Shown here in pieces: positions 1 to 10,606 of a stretch of DNA of 64,000 nucleotides (position 1 is its first letter; every line of letters starts with the position of its first letter). Source of the DNA: Epithemia pelagica (Eukaryota > Bacillariophyta > Bacillariophyceae > Surirellales > Surirellaceae); contig OX337229.1 of NCBI GenBank assembly GCA_946965045.2, positions 5,456,001-5,520,000 on the forward strand. Reading direction: 5' to 3'. The notes below the pieces were generated by a model. The model did not search any database and was not told the DNA's origin. It worked only from the letters and a program-made list of their open reading frames with translations. The translations under genes and the position numbers were made by a program.

Positions 1-960
1 CAGAGACATACACAAATGGAAGTATAGCGTTTGTTGAGCAGCAATAACCGGGAAGATTTTCCTGTGTTTTACAAATAATCTACTCCAAACTAGAGAGAGC
101 ACAATAAAACAATGACTACAAGGATTGATATTATTTCATGTTGGTTGGTACACCTGCTTCCTCCTATGATACGATGGCTTCCATCCCAATCGTAGGTAGG
201 AAATAGAACATGCAGACACTCATCATTGGTTCCTGCACACAGGAGCTCATTTTTATTTTCTGTCCGGGACATGTTGTACATGATGTGAAAATGTGCGCGC
301 AGGGACGGAGGTGCGCGATGTCCCTCTCTGTGTTTGTCGATGCGCGCATTGGCGGAACAGACAAACCACAAAAGGAGCGTGTTCTACACTACTTATCGGC
401 GAAACTGGCGATCGTTGTCGGACGTTTCCCTATCTATCCGAACTGGAGAGCCGACAGGTATCCGTTGCACATGCCAGTCGAAAGGATTCTCATAAGTATA
501 TTTGGATCTCTGAGAAATCTACTTAGATAAGTTTTAAGGTACAAACTCCGAAATAATCGATAAGGTTTGCCACACGACTTGGCTGTGGCACGCGTCCGAT
601 GGATACTCATTATTTATTGTGCGCATGTCGTGCTGTCGACCAAATTCGCCATCCGGCTGTTTCGCCCACCATTGTGGCGGTGCGTTTCGCCCACTCTCTT
701 ACTTCTTTGGCACATCCATCGTCATCCTAGTGCGACGACAGGCTACTCTACATGGTTTCTTCCTTTACAACGACAACAACAAGTCCATAATAGTCTCTCT
801 TGCTTGTCCTTGTTGCTGGATCTGTTGCCGCGTCGTGAAGCGAAAATCATCTTCATTCACGTTCGCTTGCTAGAATCTCTGGTGTGTGCATCGTCTGCTT
901 GAAAATTGGTTGTTGGACGACCCATTTCCTTGGACGAACAACAAGAACAAACAAACAACA
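1..960. other. Upstream non-coding stretch
   Basis: I see no credible protein gene or RNA here. The short open frames overlap on both strands, lack recognisable domains and differ in composition from the neighbouring genes. The last 100-350 bases are probably the promoter and 5' leader of the next gene; the leader just before its ATG is A/C-rich (repeated caa/aac), a favourable context for initiation. Confidence 0.5.
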
Positions 961-3126
961 ATGGGAAACTCGGACTCGAAGCAAGAAAGTTTGACGGATG
1001 CCGTCCAGTTTGGTCCCTGTGGGACAGACCCCTATGCATACCTTAGCTTTGACGAGACCGATTTGCCTCGTGGGTTGAAATTCAGCATGAAGTTTTTGAC
1101 CCGCGAAGAATTTGAGTTTTGCCAGCGATTATGCGATATGGGCCAAGAACATTTGTTTGACGAATGGGACGAAATGAGTGCTGAAGAACGTTTGGCTCTC
1201 GTCAGGCAGCTTTTGAAAGTGGAGGATGAAACAAATCAAGTAGGAGGCCTAAAGAAATACCTCCATGTGGCGGGCAAACTCCTGGACGAATCCTACTTCA
1301 ATGCCGAACGAACCAGCATGCCACTAATGAACCCCATGGTACGAGGTTGGTCTCCATCTGTACCAGCAGAGAATCAAACGTATGAAATCGGCTCCGAAGA
1401 ATTCATGGAGATGGAGGACAAGGGGCTGTCCGAATTGTCGGGCGTTGGATTTTGCATCTCGGCCGTGGGAATGAGCTCGACGCTGGTGACGGGTTGCAAA
1501 TCGCCCATGCCGAAATTTCAGTTGCCCATGGAACTGTCCACAGAAACGACGTATCTACAGAACTGCATTGAACACGTTCTACATATTAGCCGCAACTACG
1601 CAAAGAAGAAGAAGCATCTTCCACTCTGCATCGTGACAAACAAGGAAACGGATGCCTCCATCCGCGAATACCTCGAAAAACACAATTTCTTTGGAATGGA
1701 GCCCTCTTACTTTCATATTCTCTCTCGACAAGAAGGCATTCCAGCATTGGATGACTCGGAGTGCCGCATTGCTCTGGATCCCAATGACCCCACACTGGCA
1801 TTACTTCATGATCGTGGACATGGCGATATGCATTCTCTCTTGGCCGAAAGTGGAACGGCTCAGCAATGGCTGGAGGAGCGAGGATTGAGATGGCTCTACA
1901 TGATTGGACAAGAAACGAATGGTATGGCCTTTCACACACTCCCACTTTTGCTGGGTGTTTCCAAGGAACGAGGACTTCTTATGAACACCTTGGCAGTCCC
2001 TCGCAAGGCCAAAGACGATGTGCTCGGTGCCATTTGTGCTCTCAAGAATCGAAGGAGCGGGCTGTACAAAACAGCCAGCGTCCAATCAAATGAATTGGAT
2101 GCGCTCTTGCAATCAAAGGGCTACGAGCATGGCGAAACCAATGATCAAAATACAGACCTCTCACGGTTTCCAGGAAGCACCAACCAGATCTTATTTAATC
2201 TCCAAGAATATGTTGCCATTATGAAAGAATCCCGAGGCCAAATTCCAAAAGCTCTGTGTCCCAAATCGGTAGAGGTGATACGGGAGGAAGATGAAGATGA
2301 AAAGCATGCGTGGGGCAAAAACAGAGGACCAAGCACCGATGACGAGAGTGCTCACTCGAGTAAGCGCTCCAGAAAGAGAAAGAACGGCAAGAAGGAGCGA
2401 CGGAACGGTAAATCATCGACAATGGATGAATTAGACAATGACGATCAAGACCAACCGCTTTTCTTCGAGATGGAACCCGCCTCACTGGAGTCAAGAATGG
2501 AAGACTTTGTACACCTGTTAACGACTTCGGAAGACTTGGATCGCGTGGGTTATACGCTCGTGACGCCGACGGAACTGGCGTTTTCCCCCATGGAATACAG
2601 TGTTGACAATTATGCCGACAGCTCGAGATCGACCGCCACGGATCTTCCACCATACACGGCCAGTACGGCGGAAGCACATCAGTACAACTTTGGAAGGAAA
2701 ATGCTGGAAGCGATTGGGTGCCAGGTCGAGCAAGCTCGTCCCGTCAAACATGCAGGCGATATCGAATTAAGTCCTGGACCTGCCATTGTTCTTAAGCCAA
2801 ACTTTGGATTTTGTATGACAGAGCTCAAGGAAAAGTTTCCCCATCCTGAGAATATCAAGATCAGTGCCAAATCCACTTTGATTATTCGTGGAGATGACAT
2901 AGTTGTGAAGAGCTTGGATTTGGATGGCTGTTTGCTCATTGATTGCGAAGATGGACTCAGCCTCACTGTCGAGGACAAAGTTGTGAGAAATGCGGGGTGG
3001 AAGATCGTGAGAGACCCCTATGCAATCCTCGAGGATCATCGAATGCGTGGCTTTTCCATTGTTCGGAAAAACGAAGACACCATTGAGAAATTGACAAAAC
3101 AAGAAAGTTCGTGTTCCATCATGTAG
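961..3126 (+). CDS. UDP-sugar pyrophosphorylase with possible dual lipidation signals
   Basis: The 721-residue protein resembles plant and algal UDP-sugar pyrophosphorylases (UTP:monosaccharide-1-phosphate uridylyltransferase), which make UDP-sugars for glycan and storage polysaccharide synthesis. Family hallmarks in order: a uridine-binding block with SPMPKFQLPMELSTETTYLQ near residue 180, ALDPNDP near 275, GHGDMHSLL near 285, an AVPRKAKDD block near 345, and FPGSTNQI near 400. A charged, Lys/Arg-rich insertion (about 440-485) is not usual for the family. I chose the ATG at 961 over an upstream non-ATG frame extension because it has a good A/C-rich context and starts MGNSDSK, an N-myristoylation-like motif. 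The protein ends CSIM, a CaaX-type prenylation box. The catalytic identity follows from family resemblance; the lipidation is inference. Confidence 0.87.
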   Translation: MGNSDSKQESLTDAVQFGPCGTDPYAYLSFDETDLPRGLKFSMKFLTREEFEFCQRLCDMGQEHLFDEWDEMSAEERLALVRQLLKVEDETNQVGGLKKYLHVAGKLLDESYFNAERTSMPLMNPMVRGWSPSVPAENQTYEIGSEEFMEMEDKGLSELSGVGFCISAVGMSSTLVTGCKSPMPKFQLPMELSTETTYLQNCIEHVLHISRNYAKKKKHLPLCIVTNKETDASIREYLEKHNFFGMEPSYFHILSRQEGIPALDDSECRIALDPNDPTLALLHDRGHGDMHSLLAESGTAQQWLEERGLRWLYMIGQETNGMAFHTLPLLLGVSKERGLLMNTLAVPRKAKDDVLGAICALKNRRSGLYKTASVQSNELDALLQSKGYEHGETNDQNTDLSRFPGSTNQILFNLQEYVAIMKESRGQIPKALCPKSVEVIREEDEDEKHAWGKNRGPSTDDESAHSSKRSRKRKNGKKERRNGKSSTMDELDNDDQDQPLFFEMEPASLESRMEDFVHLLTTSEDLDRVGYTLVTPTELAFSPMEYSVDNYADSSRSTATDLPPYTASTAEAHQYNFGRKMLEAIGCQVEQARPVKHAGDIELSPGPAIVLKPNFGFCMTELKEKFPHPENIKISAKSTLIIRGDDIVVKSLDLDGCLLIDCEDGLSLTVEDKVVRNAGWKIVRDPYAILEDHRMRGFSIVRKNEDTIEKLTKQESSCSIM

Positions 3127-3449
3127 TAGTTTGAGCAATGGTCGCTCGAAGTATGTACTCTATTTTAAGTTATTCCACGTGACACTGTTTCAAAAGACCG
3201 TCTACAGTCGTTCGGTAGGGCATTGACGAACAATAGGCGCCTTTAGAGGAGCAGATTCACATTCCTAGAAGATGATCGGTGGAAAATAGTCCACCAGCAT
3301 GCAGCATAGCTACAGATAGCTACTCCAAAAGTAACCCTAACCCCAATGTTTCCCATTGTCACGAACCAATTCATCTGCCAATGGTGAGACGATCTTCCTC
3401 CATGAAGGAGTAGCTTTTGGTTGTTCTCTTTTCTTAATTTATCTCTATC
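3127..3449. other. Tandem intergenic gap
   Basis: This short spacer holds the 3' region of the upstream gene and the promoter/5' leader of the Vps33 gene. I see no gene or clear repeat. Confidence 0.5.
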
Positions 3450-5921
3450 ATGCCGCCACCATCGTCACCTGCCAAGCAGAGCAGCAACATGGCTGCAATG
3501 ACGGAGGATCACATTATTCTCCCTCCGCCTTCGGCGTCCAATCCCTGGCCAGCATTGGGTGCTGCCTTACGGGTGGATCAACAAGAACAGCTGATGGAAT
3601 TGTTGCGCCAAGATCCCACAACCACTTCTCCTGGACGAGGAGGATCATCTTCGGGTCGAGTTGCCATGAGTGTAGGTGCGACGTCGTCTTCGAAACCACA
3701 CTTTCGACAGCTTTTGGTGTTTGCAACGGAACGGTTACGTACTCTGCTGTTGAGACAAGCGTTAACGGACCCTCACCAACGCGTATGGAAAGGTCAATCG
3801 AAGAATTGGGACACTACTGATAGTTTTCCGTTTCCTGCTGACCTGGGAAATAGCATTGTGGGAACCAAAGTTTTGCTTCCAAGCGCGTCGTCCCCCATCT
3901 CTTCTTCTTCGCAGGACCCAGCCAGTCCATCGGAGCCCGATTGGACCAACTTATCCTTGTTTGATCAAGTGTCCCATTCGGGAAAGAAAGGATCGCAGTC
4001 TTCTACGCCTCCCTCTCCGGGTGCAACATCGTCGTCGTCTTTCTTCTCGTCACCCTTTGAAGACAATGATTGGAACGATTCTGTCCAATGGGCAGCCGAT
4101 GGAAAACTAGACGTTGTGACCTATTTTTTGCACCCGCATTCCCTCGAACACACCAAAGCTGCTATTCACCGTTTTGAGAAATCGTTTCGGAATGCACGCT
4201 CTTCGGCGGCCACAACGCATTCATCTACAACGAGCGGTGCCTTACTGGGGAGCAATGCTCCAAACACTTCCAAAACCACGCACTTGATTCATCATCGAAT
4301 TGTCTATATTCCACAAATGACAGCCTTGGTCCAACAACTGCTGCTTCAGTCGGGGCTAAACAGCCAGCCAAATGTGTCGTTTGTCTCCTTGCAATTGGAT
4401 CTTTTCCCACTGGAAACCGACGTGTTTAGCACCGAATATCACAGTGGATTGCGAGATGCCGTGGCAGTCGAAATGACACCGTCCAATCTTGTCACATGCA
4501 CCGCTCGATCGGTCCTCAAGTTGCAGGATATCACAGGCACGATTCCGCGCATTCAAGCCTATGGTCCACTGGGAGAAGAGGTCTTGCGCAAAGTTCTGCA
4601 CATGACGGTCGACGAATACCTTGCCAGTGGCGGGGACAATAACAACCATGACACGGCAGAAGATCAAGGAAACACGGAGGAGGAGGAGGGAAAATCCAAT
4701 CGAGTTCCACTTCCAGAATCGGGGGTAGCAGCTTTGATTCTCATGGACCGACGCGTGGATTGGGTGACTCCCATGGTTACGCCGCTGACATATGAAGGCT
4801 TGTTGGATGATTTGTTGGGCATTGATGCTGGCTTTCTCCACATTCCTGCCTCTCTTGTGAATCCTCCCGAACGAGAAAGCACCTCCAATGACCAAGGAAA
4901 GGACGATGCAACAGAAGAGATCGCCTTGGGAGTGAATGGATCCGACTCTCTCTACGCCGAAGTCCGGAACCAACACGTGGAAACGTTTGGTTCGTATTTG
5001 CAGAATCAAGTTATTGCAATGCGACAGTCCCATGCCGATTTTACCACCCATGGCAAGAAGAAAGATTTGTCCGAGATTCATCAATTCGTAAAGCAAATTC
5101 CAACCCTGACGCAAAACCTACGTTCGCTGACCAATCACATCAATCTTGCCGAACTTGTCAAGAAGAATACACAAGATGTTGTTTTTCGAGAAAGATGGGG
5201 CACGGAACGGAACATACTAGAAGGAGAGACTTGTTATGACATTTTGGACGATTTGGTGGCTTCGCAGTACCCTCCATTTCGTTTCTTTCGTCTCTTGTGT
5301 TTGCAATCTGTCTGTGCCGGCGGTATCAAGTCCTCCCGACTCGATTCCTTGAAAAGAGATGTCGTCCAGACATATGGATACGAGTACATGTTTGTACTGC
5401 ACAATCTGGAACAGGCTGGTTTATTGCGACGTCGTGAAGGTCTTTGGTTGGATTCTGCTTCTTCGTTTTCGACTCTTCGGAAATCCTTGATTTTGATCCA
5501 TTCTGAAGTCAATACAGAAGAACCGGACGATGTGGCCTATGTGAGCAGTGGGTATGCTCCAGTATCCGTGAGATTGATTCAGACCGCTGTCAAGGGGTGG
5601 ACGGGGCGAGAAGAGATCTTACGTGAACTGCCAGGACGAGCCTTGGATATCTGGCAAACTCTTCCACCCCAAGATCTGGCAACTGCCATACAAGTCACAC
5701 CCACTCAACCTCTCGGTGCCACAGTTCCCAAATCGAATGACGGAAGGATGTCGGGAACCAACAAAAAACCTATCTTGGCCGTTCTCTACATTGGTGGTAT
5801 AACGTACATGGAAATTGCAGCGCTTCGGTTCTTGTCGTTACGACCTGGGTTCCCGTATCATATTCTCATCCTTACGACCGAAATTGTGAATGGATCGACT
5901 CTATTGCAATCCATGAGATAG
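3450..5921 (+). CDS. VPS33: Vps33-like Sec1/Munc18 protein (HOPS/CORVET subunit)
   Basis: The 823-residue protein is a Sec1/Munc18 family member of the Vps33 branch. In other eukaryotes Vps33 is the SNARE-binding subunit of the HOPS and CORVET tethers that drive fusion at late endosomes and vacuoles. Visible family blocks: VYIPQMTALVQQLL with the following LDLFPLETDVFS (about 285-330), ILMDRRVDWVTPMVTPLTYEGLLDDL (split here as DRRVDWVTPMVTPLTYEG, about 430-455), the long helical middle with FRFFRLLCLQSVC (about 610), and the C-terminal strand LAVLYIGGITYMEIAALRFL near 780-800. It is longer than the roughly 600-650 residues typical of Vps33 because of Ser-rich insertions at about 150-210 and 250-275. 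The ATG at 3450 is the first in frame after an AT-rich leader. Confidence 0.88.
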   Translation: MPPPSSPAKQSSNMAAMTEDHIILPPPSASNPWPALGAALRVDQQEQLMELLRQDPTTTSPGRGGSSSGRVAMSVGATSSSKPHFRQLLVFATERLRTLLLRQALTDPHQRVWKGQSKNWDTTDSFPFPADLGNSIVGTKVLLPSASSPISSSSQDPASPSEPDWTNLSLFDQVSHSGKKGSQSSTPPSPGATSSSSFFSSPFEDNDWNDSVQWAADGKLDVVTYFLHPHSLEHTKAAIHRFEKSFRNARSSAATTHSSTTSGALLGSNAPNTSKTTHLIHHRIVYIPQMTALVQQLLLQSGLNSQPNVSFVSLQLDLFPLETDVFSTEYHSGLRDAVAVEMTPSNLVTCTARSVLKLQDITGTIPRIQAYGPLGEEVLRKVLHMTVDEYLASGGDNNNHDTAEDQGNTEEEEGKSNRVPLPESGVAALILMDRRVDWVTPMVTPLTYEGLLDDLLGIDAGFLHIPASLVNPPERESTSNDQGKDDATEEIALGVNGSDSLYAEVRNQHVETFGSYLQNQVIAMRQSHADFTTHGKKKDLSEIHQFVKQIPTLTQNLRSLTNHINLAELVKKNTQDVVFRERWGTERNILEGETCYDILDDLVASQYPPFRFFRLLCLQSVCAGGIKSSRLDSLKRDVVQTYGYEYMFVLHNLEQAGLLRRREGLWLDSASSFSTLRKSLILIHSEVNTEEPDDVAYVSSGYAPVSVRLIQTAVKGWTGREEILRELPGRALDIWQTLPPQDLATAIQVTPTQPLGATVPKSNDGRMSGTNKKPILAVLYIGGITYMEIAALRFLSLRPGFPYHILILTTEIVNGSTLLQSMR

Positions 5922-6149
5922 GATGAAGTAATTCTGTTGTCGTTGAATAAATATCTCGAGCTGTTATGAATATTAGGGATTCTATTGGAGAAATCCAGAA
6001 AGAGAAATGATGATACGGCACATGGCACGCGTTCAAATCTTCATGACGATGGTTGATAATTTATGTCACATAGTACTTCTTCTCCTTTGTGGCTCCTTGC
6101 GCCCCCTCTACGCTTTTGGTTGCTCCAGGTATAAAACTGGTGGTAGTGC

Positions 6150-6902
6150 TCATCTAGCCAAAACGTGGCTCTGCAAATCGGAAACAGACGTCGGGCTTCC
6201 GCGCCGACGGTGAACCGCTTTGAAGGAGTGTGCTTTGGTATTGAGAGCTTCAACATTCGCAAACACCGGAACTGTCCTTCGACGCTGTTTCCTTGATCCT
6301 GCCAGCAACCATCCTCGGATCTTTAGCAGCGCATTTTTCTTGGAAAGTTCGCACCATTCCTCGTATCCGGAACTCGCGACTTTTCTGTCCAAGAAGCGGC
6401 TTCCATTGGCCGTACTTTGGTTGTAAATTTGTTTCAAGATCTTGTACTTCTGGCTTCGACAGGCGTCGGCGTATATTGGTTGATATGTTTTGACCATTGC
6501 CATAACCATCATGTTCCCCGAACGCATGACTGATCCTCCATTCGGTGTATTTTGAGGGGAAGCGCCACGTTCGTTGGCGGGCAGTGGCTTAGCCGCTGTA
6601 CGTCGATAACATGTGTGGTCTCGTTCGTCTTTTTCGTGTTGCGGAAGGGAACAACCGCGTCCTTCGTAGCTATTGAGACTCTCGTCGTTCGACATCAGCT
6701 CGATGAAGTACTCAAGAGACGAATCACTCGACCAGCTAAGGTCGTTGTGTTCGGCTCCGCCATGAAAGGAAATTCCCCGTTCGCAGGAAGGATCGTCGGC
6801 GAAAAACATGCTGCTTAGCGACAGATTTTCAGTGGGGTTCCATTCCGGATCGATGTCAAAGTCTCCAATTGGCTCCAACAGTAGCTCGTTTGACATCTCC
6901 AT
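6150..6902 (-). CDS. DUF6824-like domain protein
   Basis: The 250-residue protein (ATG at 6902) has an acidic, Ser-rich N-terminal half and a C-terminal domain (about residues 120-200) that resembles DUF6824, a short stramenopile/algal domain of unknown role. The pattern is MVKTYQPIYADACRSQKY...ILKQIYNQ...GSRFLDR...WCELSKKNALLKIRGWL: an aromatic-rich start, a GxRFL core and a closing WxxxxxxxAxxKIRxxL. A basic cluster follows (SRKQRRRT). An in-frame ATG at 7064 would add 54 residues, but that stretch is a basic and poly-Thr segment that looks like translated leader. The gene converges with Vps33, leaving a 228-bp shared 3' region. Function is unknown; the domain assignment is by eye. Confidence 0.6.
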   Translation of the reverse strand: MEMSNELLLEPIGDFDIDPEWNPTENLSLSSMFFADDPSCERGISFHGGAEHNDLSWSSDSSLEYFIELMSNDESLNSYEGRGCSLPQHEKDERDHTCYRRTAAKPLPANERGASPQNTPNGGSVMRSGNMMVMAMVKTYQPIYADACRSQKYKILKQIYNQSTANGSRFLDRKVASSGYEEWCELSKKNALLKIRGWLLAGSRKQRRRTVPVFANVEALNTKAHSFKAVHRRRGSPTSVSDLQSHVLAR

Positions 6903-7476
6903 GGTTTGGGTGGTAGTGGTAGTGGTGCTTGTATTGTTGTTGATCGTTTTCTTTTGATGGATTTTTGATTTTGTGGAGAAGAATCTTTTCTTTCGTGATT
7001 GCTGTTTGTCCGGAATCGGGAGTGCTTTCTCGCGCGTGGGGGATACCGGTACTACATGTGGCATAAGTAAAAAATGACTGGCCGACAATGCCTCATGTAC
7101 GGACGGCGCGAAAGGCACATATAAATAGACTGTTCTTTGTTTCCAACCGATCAATCTTGCCAACTTTGTGTCTTCTGAACCAATGGCTATCTAGATTTCC
7201 CCCTCTAGCTTGAAACTGTTGCCTCTTCAACATTCAAGCCCGAGGTTCAGGTCACAACGAGACTATCTCCGCCATTCCCAAGAACCCGAGCGTACCTTTA
7301 TCCAACATGAAAGAGTCATGGATCTTCACCCTCTAGAGTAGAGAGACTAGGTAGGGACAGATATCGGGAAACGGACCGTCGAGATGTTGTCGATTGAAAC
7401 GGATGAATTCGCACTGGTGGAGCAAGTGACTATTGCTTCGATCCGTGAGCTACCAAGAGAACGTTAGTCAGATTTG
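6903..7476. other. Upstream region of the DUF6824-like gene
   Basis: The interval between two minus-strand genes holds the leader and promoter of the DUF6824-like gene and the 3' region of the ankyrin gene. The leader is rich in repeated ACC/ACT triplets close to the start codon. I see no further gene. Confidence 0.45.
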
Positions 7477-8943
7477 TCAAGTGGGAAGATAGTTTGCGTA
7501 CACCCGCGTCCCTCCATTCTTTTCATCTTTTCGCACTGTCACGATATGGTTCGCATGTTTTCCCAACCAAGACTTGAGGCTCCCTTTCTTTGGTGCCGGA
7601 AACTCAGTTTCCGGCCAAAGCTGCCTCCACTTTTTTCGTAGATTGGAAATATCCAGCCCCTTCTTACCGTATTCTAAAACGACGGCAGTGAGCTGCGAGG
7701 CAAAGTGATCCGCAACGCTATCACAAGTGCCACTGGGGGTAGCAATTTTGTCTCCGTGAGAGATTGAATTGCTAAAACTTCCTGTAGTAGAGTCGGTCAA
7801 AAGAAGCGGCAATTCATGCTTCGAATTCCTTTGTGACCCTACGCCATCCTCATCTGTCAAATGACGATAGGCGCGCAACAGAAGAACAAAGTCATCTACT
7901 TTGCGACTCTCAGAAACAAGTGCTTCGGTCGAACTTTCGCTCGCCATGTGAACTAAACGATCAGGATGCAACTTTCGAGCAGCTCCATAGAATGCTGCTT
8001 TGATTGCAGCGTGGTCATATCTCTGATCAATAGTCAGGCCCAACGCCTGGCATGAACCAACGGTTTCGGCACTGCAATAGGTTCTCAAGTATTGAGCAAC
8101 TTCGACACGGCCTCCCATGTCCGCCAGATCCGCCGCATAGTTACCCGATTCATCGGGGCTGTCGTCGTACATACCATGAACTTCATGGAAATACTGGCAT
8201 AGACGCAGATGGCCACCCCACGCGGCTTTATGTAAGGCCGAGTGGCCCTGCTTTTGCTTGGCGTAGACATTCACGTTTGGTAAATTGCAAAGCCATTCGG
8301 CAAGCTCATGAATGCTCGATCCATCGTTCTCTGAGCTTTCCAAACAGGAGTGGGGGATCAATCCTAGCCAATGGATAGCAGTACATCCAAAAACATTAGC
8401 CTGGCCTGCGTCGACTCCGCATTCGTTGACAAGCCACATGCAAATGTCAGTGTGCTTTCTCCACACTGCTAAATGGAAGGGCGTCACTCCATGGTGCGCT
8501 TCGACGGGAACAACATTCGCATTATGCTTTTCCACTAGATAGCGCGCAACATCCAAGTGTCCATTCCGACAAGCATAATGCAACGCAGTGCGACCGAGGG
8601 AGTTTCCTTGTGCCTGTTGTTCCACGTCAAGAGCATCACCAAACTCGGTCAAGAAAAATTCGACCAATCCGAGATTGCCCATTCCAGCGGCCCAGTGTAG
8701 AACAGAGCATCCATGAGTTTTATCAAATATGTGTAGCCACCAACATTGTTCCGTATCATCAGCTTGTACACGGACTTTTACTCCGTCAGGTCTTGCCGTA
8801 GGAAGGCCACGAAAAAAGTCTACGCACACTCCATCAACCGCGCCTTGAAGTATTTCTTGCTCCAACTTTGTCGCTGCGACGACTTTGATTGAATTCTTCT
8901 TTCTACTTGGTGCTTGACATCCGTTGGGACGCTTTGATGTCAT
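7477..8943 (-). CDS. Ankyrin-repeat protein with J-domain and LOTUS-like C-terminus
   Basis: A single-exon 488-residue protein. Residues about 70-290 carry ankyrin repeats, seen as recurring GxTALHYACRNGHLDVARYL, GVTPFHLAVWRKHTDICMWL and GHSALHKAAWGGHLRLCQYF. After them comes a short J-domain-like segment (about 310-365) that keeps an HPD tripeptide in KLHPDRL, the Hsp70-stimulating motif. The last 70 residues (LEYGKKGLDISNLRKKW to the GSLKSWLGKH block) resemble an OST-HTH/LOTUS winged helix, a fold that binds RNA or helicases in other eukaryotes. Ankyrin and HPD are clear; the LOTUS reading is tentative. The ATG at 8943 opens a basic N-terminus (SKRPNG...SRKKNS). Confidence 0.75.
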   Translation of the reverse strand: MTSKRPNGCQAPSRKKNSIKVVAATKLEQEILQGAVDGVCVDFFRGLPTARPDGVKVRVQADDTEQCWWLHIFDKTHGCSVLHWAAGMGNLGLVEFFLTEFGDALDVEQQAQGNSLGRTALHYACRNGHLDVARYLVEKHNANVVPVEAHHGVTPFHLAVWRKHTDICMWLVNECGVDAGQANVFGCTAIHWLGLIPHSCLESSENDGSSIHELAEWLCNLPNVNVYAKQKQGHSALHKAAWGGHLRLCQYFHEVHGMYDDSPDESGNYAADLADMGGRVEVAQYLRTYCSAETVGSCQALGLTIDQRYDHAAIKAAFYGAARKLHPDRLVHMASESSTEALVSESRKVDDFVLLLRAYRHLTDEDGVGSQRNSKHELPLLLTDSTTGSFSNSISHGDKIATPSGTCDSVADHFASQLTAVVLEYGKKGLDISNLRKKWRQLWPETEFPAPKKGSLKSWLGKHANHIVTVRKDEKNGGTRVYANYLPT

Positions 8944-9049
8944 GGGATAACGCCAAGAGCAGGTTCATTGATCTCACGGGACGGGCAGGTGCCGCCATTG
9001 TACATTGTCACGATGTGAAATGCGATGCGACAGACAGACCGTAGCTTTA

Positions 9050-10539
9050 GAGTGGAGGAAAACGGTTTGACCTAAAATCCTAAACTCCTTCCCCCCTCAA
9101 ATAGGATTTTAGGACAAACCGTGTTGACCCCCAATTTAACCTAAACTTATTCGTAGTCTGACCTTCGTAGGAGCTAGCACCTCTATGTAGGTTCCGAATG
9201 AAGTCAAGATTCCCACGAGAATTTGTCAATGCGATCCCATTTTTCCCGAACAATGCCAACGGAAGATCAAACCAAGCGAAGAAGATCAAGGATATGATCG
9301 CGGCACAGGAATTGTCCACTGCGGCTGTATTGTAGTCCCAGCTGCAGAGACTTCCAGTGCTGCAATGCAGTGCATTGAAACAATGGGAGACAAGCTTGAT
9401 GTCGTTCTCCAAGCCATCCAGTTCTATAGAAAACATGCTAGAGTAGAACTAATGAAGATTCGGTCTGTTGCTAGTCATGTACTTCTTCCTTATCATCATT
9501 TTCCTCTACTTCTTGTTCTTCATCAAATTGTTCATCATCAGAGCGGCTTGTTGCATTAGGTTTTCGCTCGACATGTCAGCTGAGCTACACCGCCAACCAA
9601 GCCGCAGTAGACCACGGATCCAAAACTTGTCGTTAACCCTGACATCACAAGAGTAGCCAGAAAGCATAGCCACGAGCATACGGATGAATTTGTCATGGCG
9701 ATAGTTTGCCAAGGCACCCAAGAAACAAGACCATGGTTTGGACCACGAGGATCGCCGACAAAACTCGAACAAAAGAAGCTCGGCGCAAGGATTGACTGAG
9801 CCATGTTGGCAAAGCTTGAAAGTACGCCGTAACCGCATTGTGGAAGTCTGTGACACCACCGGCAGTCGACAGTGACGGGGCACTGAGCTTCATGGGTAGT
9901 CAAACGGAAGGTTGGCTTGGTTGGTTGTTGGTTCGAAGGATGCTCTCCCTCTATGGTTGTTGTTGTTCCGACGAAAATTCATTCCTTTGCGCAGCCAAGG
10001 CGACATCAGTATGGAATATACCAAACCAGTGCCACCAGTCCTGGAGAACGAAATTTCGTTTGTTCGGATCAATGAACTCTTCTTCTGTTAAAGTGGCAAG
10101 GATTCTGTGAACAACAAGCGAAACCAAGGTGGATTGGGTGAGTTTTGACGCGACAAGCAGAGAATCACAATCCACAAATGAACTGATTCACTTCCCAAAA
10201 CATGCACTGCATGAATCACACCGACAACAGCAGCAACTGTAGAACCCGAAAGTGCTAAGCTGTCATATTGATGAATGACAGCGTGGCAAGAGGAAGATTC
10301 GGAAGTCGACATGGCGAAATTTGTGGGCCGTTGGATGGAGATTTTGGTTCCAAATCGTTTAGGATTCGTTTAGGTCTTTCGACTGCTTCCAGAAGATGAC
10401 CGATCGAAACTCCTAAACAAGAGGCCTTTCACGCCTAAACTGGAGGCCAAATGCGTCTGAACGTCGTACGATTTGGAGCGATCTGATTGGCTAAGAATAG
10501 GATTTTTAGGATTTTAGGTCAAACCGTTTTCCTCCAGTC
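9050..10539. mobile_element. PIF/Harbinger-like DNA transposon relic
   Basis: The ends are inverted repeats of about 34 bp: the left begins GAGTGGAGGAAAACGG and the right is its complement with one change (GACTGGAGG). The trinucleotide TTA sits directly outside both ends (9047-9049 and 10540-10542), the 3-bp target duplication typical of PIF/Harbinger elements. The inside carries only short, frame-broken minus-strand reading frames (pieces around 10312-10090, 9900-9510 and 9436-9080). I recognise no DDE transposase in them, so this is a non-autonomous or dead copy. Superfamily assignment rests on the TTA duplication and TIRs only. Confidence 0.65.
9062..9122. repeat. Subterminal hairpin of the Harbinger-like element
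   Basis: Two 21-nt arms (9062-9082 and 9102-9122) are complementary with one mismatch and a 19-nt pyrimidine-rich loop. The second arm is thus an inverted copy of the TIR core, so the left terminus can fold on itself. Confidence 0.7.
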
Positions 10540-10606
10540 TTAGCGTAGGATTTAGGATTAGTCTTAGTCCAAACTTTAGTTACTCCTACAATAAATCCAG
10601 CCAGTC

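Noticed and set aside
9080-10312. Minus-strand frames inside the Harbinger-like element as a transposase
   Set aside because: Frames are short and broken and no DDE or Myb-like motif can be followed through them.
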